A stretch of DNA of 30,016 nucleotides, taken from contig JBBIKU010000008.1 in assembly GCA_037445245.1 (NCBI GenBank), positions 1 through 30,016 of the forward strand, written 5' to 3'. This DNA comes from JBBIKU01 sp037445245 (GTDB lineage: Bacteria; Chloroflexota; Anaerolineae; Anaerolineales; Anaerolineaceae). The position numbers and the translations under genes were made by a program. Position 1 is the first letter of the stretch. Every line of letters begins with the position of its first letter. This document shows positions 23,932 through 30,016 of this stretch, in pieces. Below the pieces are notes generated by a model, which was given only the letters and a program-made list of their open reading frames with translations, had not been told where the DNA came from and searched no databases.

Positions 23932-25008
23932 ATGAACACGGGTTCTGCATCACAACCCATACTTGGTAAACGATATCAATTGCAGCAGACCCTGGGCAGC
24001 GGGGGAATGTCCGTCGTGTACCGCGGGCGCGATCTGATGTTGGAACGCCCGGTCGCCATCAAAGTTCTTCGACCTGATTTTTCAAAGGACGTAGGCTTTC
24101 GCGAACGCTTCCGCCATGAAGCGCGAGCTGCCGCCAACCTTTCGCACCCCAATATCGTCACCGTCCACGATTTCGGGTTGGATAATGAAAGCCTCTACAT
24201 TGTAATGGAATACGTGCCCGGCACTGATCTCAAAACAATGATCCGCCAGCGCCGGCATTTCACCCTCGACGAAGCCATCCCCTTGATCGTCCAGGCATGT
24301 GCCGGCGTCGGCTACGCGCATCGCGCCGGCCTGATCCACTGCGATATCAAGCCACAGAACATGCTTGTCTCGCCCGATCAACGCCTCAAAGTCACCGACT
24401 TTGGCATTGCCCGCGCCCTTTCCACCATTCGCCCCGACGAACGCTATGACGTGATCTGGGGATCGCCGCAATATTTCTCCCCCGAGCAGGCTGCCGGCTC
24501 CCCGCCTTCGCCAGCCTCGGACGTGTACTCGCTGGGCGTGATCCTGTACGAAATGCTCACCGGGCAACTACCCTTCATATCCGATGATCCTTCCGAACTC
24601 GCCCGCATGCATCGCGAAGCCAGACCCACTCCGCCCGGCAGAATCAACCCTGAAATACCACCAGAACTACAACAGATCCTGCTCAAGGTATTGGCAAAGG
24701 AACCTGCCGCACGCTACCGCTCGGCAGACCAGCTCGGACGCATCCTAACCAACTTCAGCCAACGGGCAGGCACGTATGCCGCCAATATCCCAAACGCGGT
24801 GGAAGGCGTCCTCTCAAACACCCCCGCCGATATTACCCCCAGCGGCTCCCAGCCAATCTATCTCGACAAGGACAACAGAAACAGCATACTGGATATTGAC
24901 TGGCTCACCATCCTGCTTGGGCTTGGCGCTGTTCTCGCCGTTGGCGGGTTGATCCCTTTCTGGCTATATATCTGGTTCATGATCACCAACAACCCCGCCA
25001 TTCGCTGA
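23932..25008 (+). CDS. Hanks-type Ser/Thr kinase with C-terminal membrane anchor
   Basis: The protein has 358 residues. The PknB-like kinase domain (about 13-275) has the loop LGSGGMSVVY (22-29), K44 (AIKVL), E63, catalytic loop LIHCDIKPQN (H136-C137-D138, Cys for the usual Arg) and DFG at 156-158, then GSPQYFSPEQ. A polar linker of about 45 residues leads to one membrane segment (about 325-350) ending in a tail of only some eight residues (MITNNPAIR). It therefore lacks the external PASTA or other sensor domain of typical PknB/PrkC proteins. HCD marks it as a non-RD kinase. The promoter appears leaderless. rpe follows 8 bases after the stop, so the two are probably cotranscribed. Confidence 0.93.
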   Translation: MNTGSASQPILGKRYQLQQTLGSGGMSVVYRGRDLMLERPVAIKVLRPDFSKDVGFRERFRHEARAAANLSHPNIVTVHDFGLDNESLYIVMEYVPGTDLKTMIRQRRHFTLDEAIPLIVQACAGVGYAHRAGLIHCDIKPQNMLVSPDQRLKVTDFGIARALSTIRPDERYDVIWGSPQYFSPEQAAGSPPSPASDVYSLGVILYEMLTGQLPFISDDPSELARMHREARPTPPGRINPEIPPELQQILLKVLAKEPAARYRSADQLGRILTNFSQRAGTYAANIPNAVEGVLSNTPADITPSGSQPIYLDKDNRNSILDIDWLTILLGLGAVLAVGGLIPFWLYIWFMITNNPAIR

Positions 25009-25016
25009 GAAAATCG

Positions 25017-25676
25017 ATGCAGCCCCTTCTATCCGCCTCAATCCTCGCCGCCGATTTCTCCGCTTTAGGAAACCAGATTCGCTTAGCCGAAGCTGCCGGG
25101 GTCGACTGGATCCACATTGACGTGATGGACGGGCACTTCGTGCCCAACATCACCATGGGAGCGCTGGTGGTCGAAGCCTGCCGCCGCAACAGCGACCTGC
25201 CGTTGGACGTGCATCTCATGATCGAACACCCTGAACGGCACATCGAAGCATTCGCAAAAGCCGGCGCCGATTGGATTACCGTGCACATTGAAAACAACGC
25301 CAACATTCACCGCACTTTACAGCACATTCAGGAGCTGGGATGCAAAGCCGGCATCGTCCTCAATCCGGGCACACCGGAAAGCAGCATCAGCGCCATCCTG
25401 CCGCTGGTTGCGATGGTGCTGGTCATGACGGTGAACCCGGGGTTTGGCGGTCAGACATTTATCCCCGAAACGCTTTCCAAGGTCGAAGAGATCCGCCGCA
25501 TGCTGAACCACACCAACCCGCAGGCACACCTTGAGGTGGACGGCGGAGTTTCAGCCGATACGATCGCTGAACTGCATCGGGCGGGAGCCGATGTGTTCGT
25601 AGCAGGCACTGCTATCTTCGGTCACCCCAACGGCATTCAAGCCGGCGTCGACGACCTACGTCGGGCTATTAAATAA
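25017..25676 (+). CDS. rpe: Ribulose-phosphate 3-epimerase
   Basis: The protein has 219 residues, the usual length. It interconverts D-ribulose 5-phosphate and D-xylulose 5-phosphate in the pentose phosphate pathway, in the cytoplasm. The TIM-barrel signatures are present: LSASILAADFSALG (S7), WIHIDVMDGHFVPN (H33, D35), DVHLMIEHPE (H66), MTVNPGFGGQTFIP and LEVDGGVSADT (catalytic Asp), with VAGTAIFG as the phosphate-binding end. It begins 8 bases after the kinase stop with only a weak purine-rich site, suggesting coupling to that gene. A bidirectional terminator follows directly. Confidence 0.97.
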   Translation: MQPLLSASILAADFSALGNQIRLAEAAGVDWIHIDVMDGHFVPNITMGALVVEACRRNSDLPLDVHLMIEHPERHIEAFAKAGADWITVHIENNANIHRTLQHIQELGCKAGIVLNPGTPESSISAILPLVAMVLVMTVNPGFGGQTFIPETLSKVEEIRRMLNHTNPQAHLEVDGGVSADTIAELHRAGADVFVAGTAIFGHPNGIQAGVDDLRRAIK

Positions 25677-25701
25677 AAAATCACGGCTGCGCCGCGATTT
25701 T
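25677..25701. terminator. Bidirectional intrinsic terminator between rpe and rpmB
   Basis: An 11-bp stem (AAAATCACGGC / GCCGCGATTTT) with a 3-base loop has one mismatch on the plus strand and a G-U pair on the minus strand. The plus strand ends in TTTTCT and the minus strand in TTTTTTATTT. It serves both convergent genes. Confidence 0.8.
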
Positions 25702-25718
25702 CTAACCACATTTACAGA

Positions 25719-25898
25719 TCAGCTCTTTACCATCGTTCGAATACACTTGGCGCACAACACTTTGCGGATTTTGCGACCCTTAACGTAAACAGAAACCCGC
25801 TGCAAATTGGGTTTGTAAGCACGATTGGTTGCCCGCATGGAAAAACTCCGATTGTGACCAAAAACGGTTGACTTGCCGCATGATTCACACTTTGCCAT
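25719..25898 (-). CDS. rpmB: 50S ribosomal protein L28, zinc-binding form
   Basis: The protein has 59 residues. It begins MAKCESCGKSTVFGHNRSFS, the standard L28 start, and contains TNRAYKPNLQRVSVYVKGRK. C4-C7 and C49-C52 (CESC, CAKC) form the zinc ribbon of the four-Cys type of L28. It is a component of the large ribosomal subunit. ATG 25898 has an AGGA about 9 bases upstream. The gene is divergent from the Asp23/FakA genes, the arrangement conserved in many Gram-positive-type genomes. An inverted repeat lies in its leader. Confidence 0.95.
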   Translation of the reverse strand: MAKCESCGKSTVFGHNRSFSMRATNRAYKPNLQRVSVYVKGRKIRKVLCAKCIRTMVKS

Positions 25899-25919
25899 TA
25901 TTCACAATCCTTTCATCAT

Positions 25920-25935
25920 TGAGCAGGTCTGCTCA
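25920..25935. promoter_or_regulatory. Inverted repeat in the rpmB leader
   Basis: TGAGCAGGTCTGCTCA has two 7-base arms around a 2-base centre, 22 bases upstream of the rpmB ATG. It is not followed by a T-run on either strand. It could be an operator or a leader hairpin. A second, smaller inverted repeat (TGATA-CAT-TATCA, 25944-25956) adjoins it. Confidence 0.45.
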
Positions 25936-25959
25936 CGCTTATATGATACATTATCAAAC

Positions 25960-25965
25960 TATAAT
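25960..25965 (+). promoter_or_regulatory. -10 box of the asp23-fakA operon
   Basis: A perfect TATAAT on the plus strand would start transcription near 25972, about 56 bases before the ATG at 26028. The -35 region is poor. The same divergent gap must hold the rpmB promoter. Confidence 0.5.
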
Positions 25966-26027
25966 TCTATCACGAAACGCAACCTTTATCAAGAAATCAG
26001 GTTAATAAACTATAAGGGCATGGGCGT

Positions 26028-26384
26028 ATGAGTGACAAAACCAATCTTCTTGGCAACATTTACATCTCCCACCGTGCAATCGCATCGATTGCCCATCAAG
26101 CGGGGCTGGAAACCTACGGCGTCGTAGGACTGGCGGCAAAAAATCTGGCTGAAGGACTGGCACATGCGCTGGTGAAAGATCCAACCTTGGGCGTGGATGT
26201 CCGCTTTGACGGAACGGCGATCCGTATAGAGCTTTACATCATCGTCGAATACGGAACCCGCATCAAATCGGTCGCAGCCAGTTTGTCCGACAGCGTTCGT
26301 TTTCAGGTCGAAAAAGCGATTGGTATTCCCGTCAGTGAGGTCAATGTACACGTGCGCGGGCTGCGCGTGAGCGATCTGGACTGA
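26028..26384 (+). CDS. Asp23/Gls24 family protein (YloU-like)
   Basis: The protein has 118 residues, the usual length. It begins with GNIYISHRAIASIAHQAGLETYGVVGL, matching the family start (I..I...A...PGV.G.). It continues with DVRFDGTAIRIELYIIVEYG and ends EVNVHVRGLRVSD, all family features. Members are small cytoplasmic proteins linked to envelope stress or, as YloU, encoded next to the fatty-acid kinase gene. The precise role is not established. It lies upstream of fakA by 54 bases and divergent from rpmB. Confidence 0.92.
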   Translation: MSDKTNLLGNIYISHRAIASIAHQAGLETYGVVGLAAKNLAEGLAHALVKDPTLGVDVRFDGTAIRIELYIIVEYGTRIKSVAASLSDSVRFQVEKAIGIPVSEVNVHVRGLRVSDLD

Positions 26385-26438
26385 CCTTTATTCTTATCCC
26401 GTGGGGCACAGGCAACACTTCCCTGATCCAGGAGTCTT

Positions 26439-28127
26439 ATGAGCGATGAAGCACAGAACCCATCCGGTCTGCCTAGCCAGATGACAGAAACGGACTCAAA
26501 AACCCTCGATGGGCAGGAATTAAAAGAATTGGTACAGGCAGCTTTGACCTGGTTGCGAACCAACCAACAGACCGTCAACGCCTTGAACGTATTCCCGGTG
26601 CCGGATGGCGACACCGGCACCAACATGCTGCTCACCATGCAAGCTGCCTGCAACGAAATCGCCGAATCAGGCGAACAGAACATTGGCAAAGTAGCCCACG
26701 CCATTGCCCAGGGTGCATTGATGGGCGCCCGTGGCAATTCTGGCGTGATCCTCTCCCAGTTGTGGCGCGGTTTTGCCCGTCACTTGGATGATCACGAAAC
26801 AATGGACGCTGCTCTACTGGCGCACGCCATGCACGAAGCCCGCAACACTGCCTACAAAGGTGTGGTGCGACCGGTGGAGGGCACCATTCTCACCGTGGCA
26901 ACCGACATCGACAAATCAGTTGAACAATCGGTAAAAAAAACGGACGACCTGAAATCAATTCTGGAAGACATGGTAGAAGCCGCCAACATTTCTGTCCAGA
27001 ACACCCCCCAACTGCTCTCCATCCTCAAACAGGCAGGGGTGGTCGATGCAGGCGGCAAAGGTTTGTATTTCCTGCTGGAAGGAATGTTGCGTTATCTCAA
27101 CAAACAATCCCTCGATTCGCCGGAGATCACCATCCAGCCATTATCTCTGATCAACATGGAAGAAACCATGGAAAATATTGAGCCCGGGCAAGATTTTGAG
27201 ATCGTGTTAGATTTTCAACCCTTCCAGCCGCTAGATCTGCCCAAATTCTACAACGAGTTGGAACAGATGGGTACCTCGATCCAGTTGGGTGAAGGGGAAG
27301 GCATCTATCGCATGCACATCCACGTTCCTGCCGACAAATTTTTCGATCCCATCGCTTATATTCGCCAGATGGGGACGATCACCCAAGGCACGATTGAGAA
27401 CCTGGTTGCCCAGATGGCAAACGCCAAGGATTCGCGGGCGGGCGGGCAAAGCAAGGTCTCCATCGAACCAGGTCAGATCGCGACCATTGTGGTTTCACCG
27501 GGTTCGGGAATATCCCGCATTTTCACCAGTTTGGGCGCCACCGCCATCGTCGAAGGCGGTCAAACTATGAATCCCAGCACCGAAGAGATCTTAAAAGCCT
27601 TCGAAAACCTGCCCACCAACAACGTCATCATTCTCCCCAACAACAAGAATATCATCCTGGCAGCCGAAGCTGCCGCCAGCATGACCGTAAAAGAGGTAAA
27701 GGTTATCCGCAGCACCAGCGTTCCGCAGGGGTTGAGTGCCATGTTTCGCTTCGACCCGAATGGCAACCTGGAAGAAATCGCGACGGAAATGACCGAAGCT
27801 CTCGCCGAGGTCGAAACCGGCGAGATCACCATTGCCACCCGCTCGGTCGAAATCAACGGGGTCAACGTCAAAGAAGGTGAAGTCATCGCCCTGCACAACG
27901 GCATGCTGATTTATTCCTCGGACAACCTCGAAGATACCTGCCTCACTTTTCTAAAAAAAGTGGATGTGAACAGCAAGGAGCGTATCACCCTTTTTTACGG
28001 CAACAACATTGCCAAACCAGAAGTCAACCGGCTGGTCGATAAAATCCGTTCCCACTATCCCTCACACGAAATTGAGCTGCACGAAGGCGGTCAACCGCAC
28101 TACCAATTCATCATCGCAGTTGAGTGA
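26439..28127 (+). CDS. fakA: Fatty acid kinase catalytic subunit FakA (DAK/YloV family)
   Basis: The protein has 562 residues, typical of YloV/FakA. The N-terminal DhaL-like kinase domain has NVFPVPDGDTGTNM (D56, D58) and GARGNSGVILSQ, the ATP/Mg binding and DhaL signatures. GGKGLYFLLEG is near 205. The C-terminal DegV-like half contains VVSPGSGI and IILPNNKNI. FakA phosphorylates fatty acids presented by a DegV-type FakB protein so that host or environmental fatty acids can enter phospholipid synthesis. ATG 26439 has AGGAG 4 bases upstream. The DegV gene follows after 3 bases, supporting a FakA-FakB pair. Confidence 0.93.
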   Translation: MSDEAQNPSGLPSQMTETDSKTLDGQELKELVQAALTWLRTNQQTVNALNVFPVPDGDTGTNMLLTMQAACNEIAESGEQNIGKVAHAIAQGALMGARGNSGVILSQLWRGFARHLDDHETMDAALLAHAMHEARNTAYKGVVRPVEGTILTVATDIDKSVEQSVKKTDDLKSILEDMVEAANISVQNTPQLLSILKQAGVVDAGGKGLYFLLEGMLRYLNKQSLDSPEITIQPLSLINMEETMENIEPGQDFEIVLDFQPFQPLDLPKFYNELEQMGTSIQLGEGEGIYRMHIHVPADKFFDPIAYIRQMGTITQGTIENLVAQMANAKDSRAGGQSKVSIEPGQIATIVVSPGSGISRIFTSLGATAIVEGGQTMNPSTEEILKAFENLPTNNVIILPNNKNIILAAEAAASMTVKEVKVIRSTSVPQGLSAMFRFDPNGNLEEIATEMTEALAEVETGEITIATRSVEINGVNVKEGEVIALHNGMLIYSSDNLEDTCLTFLKKVDVNSKERITLFYGNNIAKPEVNRLVDKIRSHYPSHEIELHEGGQPHYQFIIAVE

Positions 28128-28130
28128 CCT

Positions 28131-28979
28131 ATGAATTCGTTGTGCATCCTCACCGATAGCTCAGCACAATTCATCGACCCTCAACACGAACACCTTCCCC
28201 ACCTCAACATCATTCCGCACAAGATTTACCTGAACGGTCACATGGCGGACAGCGACACGAAGGTAACGCATCTGCCTCGATTTGCAACCGATTCCATCCA
28301 TCCCCAAGCCAAAGCGCCCTCGGTGGAAGATTTTCGTCAGCGTTTCATTGAATTATCCAAAAATTACAACGAAATCCTGTGTTTGTTGATCTCGTCACAG
28401 TTGAGTGATTGCGTCCAGAACGCAGTGCAGGCTGCCGCAACCATTCCTGGCGGTGTTAGCATTCAGATCATTGATTCGCAAACCACCTCGCTCGGGCTGG
28501 GCTTTCTGACCGCCAGTGCACTGGCAGCGCTATCCGACAGCAAATCCACGCACGCCATCGAACGGCAGATTCGCAACCACATCCACCATCTCTTCAGCGT
28601 CATTTGCACCCCCGGATTGTCTTATCTTTATTACAACGGGTTCGTGGATCGGGGACAGGCAATCGTTTGCGAAATGCTCGATCTGTACCCGATCTTTGGC
28701 ATAGAGAACGGTCGCTTGGCGCCAATGGTCAAGGTGCGCAACAGGCGGCAAGTTTTGAACTTTTTTTTGGAATACCTGTCAGAGTTCGATAACCTGAATC
28801 ACATTGCCCTGCTGGATCATAACACCACAGAAAGCCCCGATCACAAATACTGGAAAGAGTCGCTCGGCGAGTGTACCCCCAAAACGCCGCATTCCATCCA
28901 CGCCATCCCCTTGCCTATGGCAACTCTGTTCGGACCCAATACGCTGGCATTGTTCGTCATGGAAAATCAAAGCGCATAA
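28131..28979 (+). CDS. DegV family fatty-acid-binding protein (FakB-like), divergent
   Basis: The protein has 282 residues, the DegV length. The N-terminus SLCILTDSSAQF and IIPHKIYLNG fit the family, as does QIIDSQTTSLGLGF in the middle and TLFGPNTLALFVME at the end. FakB proteins bind a fatty acid and present its carboxylate to FakA. The usual ligand segment (S-S-x-LSGT) reads ISSQLSDCVQ here, so the GT following LS is missing, and the final His-x-Gly-Pro element reads LFGPN. The gene is 3 bases behind fakA. Binding of an atypical lipid, or reduced activity, is possible. Confidence 0.87.
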   Translation: MNSLCILTDSSAQFIDPQHEHLPHLNIIPHKIYLNGHMADSDTKVTHLPRFATDSIHPQAKAPSVEDFRQRFIELSKNYNEILCLLISSQLSDCVQNAVQAAATIPGGVSIQIIDSQTTSLGLGFLTASALAALSDSKSTHAIERQIRNHIHHLFSVICTPGLSYLYYNGFVDRGQAIVCEMLDLYPIFGIENGRLAPMVKVRNRRQVLNFFLEYLSEFDNLNHIALLDHNTTESPDHKYWKESLGECTPKTPHSIHAIPLPMATLFGPNTLALFVMENQSA

Positions 28980-29041
28980 ATCACCCCCATTGTTCGAAGA
29001 GGGGCATTTCACAACCAGCCGTGCGATGGAACACTTTGGGG

Positions 29042-29047
29042 TAAAAT
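29042..29047 (+). promoter_or_regulatory. Candidate -10 box of recG (leaderless)
   Basis: TAAAAT ends 6 bases before the recG ATG at 29054, so transcription would start at or next to the A of ATG. No ribosome site is visible. The 74-base gap after the DegV gene holds nothing else that is convincing. Confidence 0.35.
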
Positions 29048-29053
29048 AACGGT

Positions 29054-30016
29054 ATGCCATCGCCGATTGAAAAATTTCAAAAAATTTTTAAGTTAGAAAT
29101 CGAAAGAGAATATGACAACCGGGCTGTGATGGGAGGGTTGGAGAAAATCATCCCCTCCTGGGAAATGGACGCCCATGCCTCCAATCTCGATCCAGACATA
29201 ATCGCATCTGTCTCAGATAAACTGAAAGGTTACCCTGATCAGGACGTACAAAGCCGGGCTGCAACCATTGTCGAACTGCTTGCCCTTCTGGAAAAAATTA
29301 AGGGCGGCGAGATGGAAGCGCCCACCGTCGACAAAAACAATCTCGTCACCTCAGGCGCTGCATCACCAGCCGCGCCGCAGCCTGCCCCATCCGCCCAACC
29401 CCAACCCCGCCGAACCGAAAAGCCACAAGAGAAAGGTAGCCGGCGTGTTCAAAGCACGCCGGAGACGCTCGGGCTCAACGCTTCGCTCACCGTAATCCCC
29501 GGTATCGGAACACGCCACGCCCAGACCTTACGCAGCCTGGGATTGTACACCCTGGGCGACCTGCTGTATTATTTCCCCCGCCGTTATGATGATTACAGTC
29601 AGATGAAACCGATCAACCGCCTCGAGTATGGCGAAGCACTGACGGTCATCGCTGGGGTCGAAAGCATCCACAATCGCACCGCCCGCGGAGGGCAGTTGAA
29701 AATCACCGAGGCACTTGTCAGCGACGGTACCGGTAGCTTGCGGCTGACCTGGTTCAATCAGCCCTGGCTTGCCGCCCGCCTCAAACCCGGCAGCCAGATC
29801 GTGATTTCTGGCAAAGTGGACATGTACCTGGGGCGGCTGGTAATGAACAGCCCCGAGGTCGAAGAGCTGGAACAGCAGCACCTGCACACCAACCGCATCG
29901 TTCCGGTTTATCCCTTGAGCGCGCGCATCACCCAACGCTGGTTGCGACACCTGCTGCACGAGACGGTCATTTTCTGGGCGCCGCGTGTTCCAGATTATTT
30001 GCCAGAAACGGTACGC
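29054..30016 (+). CDS. recG: ATP-dependent DNA helicase RecG, partial (C-terminus beyond window)
   Basis: The frame is open from ATG 29054 to the right edge (321 codons). An N-terminal domain of about 90 residues (KLEIEREYDNRAVMGGLEKI) precedes a Pro/Gln/Ala-rich linker (about 98-130). This extension beyond E. coli RecG resembles that of other lineages. The conserved part starts with LTVIPGIGTRHAQTLRSLGLYTLGDLLYYFPRRYDDYS, the RecG helical and wedge-domain opening. It continues into the OB-fold wedge (SDGTGSLRLTWFNQPWL ... LKPGSQIVISGKV) and NRIVPVYPL. The helicase motifs would lie outside the window. RecG remodels stalled replication forks and Holliday junctions. Confidence 0.94.
   Translation, partial: MPSPIEKFQKIFKLEIEREYDNRAVMGGLEKIIPSWEMDAHASNLDPDIIASVSDKLKGYPDQDVQSRAATIVELLALLEKIKGGEMEAPTVDKNNLVTSGAASPAAPQPAPSAQPQPRRTEKPQEKGSRRVQSTPETLGLNASLTVIPGIGTRHAQTLRSLGLYTLGDLLYYFPRRYDDYSQMKPINRLEYGEALTVIAGVESIHNRTARGGQLKITEALVSDGTGSLRLTWFNQPWLAARLKPGSQIVISGKVDMYLGRLVMNSPEVEELEQQHLHTNRIVPVYPLSARITQRWLRHLLHETVIFWAPRVPDYLPETVR

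Overview
The window reads as ordinary chromosomal DNA of a bacterium most like an Anaerolineae-type Chloroflexota. This is inferred from gene content and protein style only: several GT-C membrane glycosyltransferases, a MurA with Asp in place of the catalytic Cys, several Hanks-type kinase/FHA/PP2C/vWA signalling proteins, a RecG with a long N-terminal extension, and a moderately GC-rich composition. No rRNA, tRNA, CRISPR array, phage gene or transposase gene was seen.

Layout. (1) Positions 1-12,120 are dominated by polytopic membrane proteins of the GT-C (dolichyl/undecaprenyl-phosphate-sugar dependent) type. These are a partial GT39-like gene coupled to a GT87-like gene, a three-gene minus-strand run (GT39-like, WWHL-motif protein, GT87-like), and one plus-strand GT39/PMT-like gene. 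Interspersed are a nitrilase-superfamily amidohydrolase, a membrane pyrophosphatase (hppA) of the K+-dependent sequence class with a near-consensus promoter, and a GNAT-like protein. (2) Positions 12,121-17,000 hold a YyaL/DUF255 thioredoxin-fold protein, an alpha/beta hydrolase, murA and a thioredoxin.

(3) Positions 17,209-25,008 form a Ser/Thr phospho-signalling island. A minus-strand operon runs: soluble kinase with an eight-repeat PQQ-type propeller, PP2C phosphatase, J-domain/vWA fusion, zinc-ribbon/FHA protein, a 79-residue protein of unknown function, and an OmpR/PhoB-type response regulator with no histidine kinase nearby. Upstream lie a membrane-anchored SH3b protein and a divergent second kinase with a C-terminal membrane anchor. 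The kinase + PP2C + vWA core resembles TerY-P-type triads, but the J domain, PQQ propeller, FHA protein and response regulator make it an unusual version. This is the best candidate for an undescribed system. The PP2C gene carries an apparent one-base frameshift: its start, ribosome site and N-terminal linker are in one frame and its catalytic domain, including the first metal-binding motif, is in another.

(4) Positions 25,017-30,016 are housekeeping: rpe, a bidirectional terminator, rpmB, then divergently Asp23/Gls24, FakA (DAK/YloV), a DegV/FakB-like protein and recG (cut by the right edge). This is close to the conserved rpmB-yloU-yloV-recG neighbourhood.

Cutting across the annotation is a family of 19-bp imperfect palindromes, consensus GTACCCACNNNGTGGGCAC. 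They lie inside coding regions, occur in tandem with a 21-bp period (in-frame heptapeptides), and sit at protein tails, loops or linkers of three genes. They look like a short in-frame mobile or amplifying repeat. Several genes also have a -10 box so close to the ATG that leaderless transcripts are likely.
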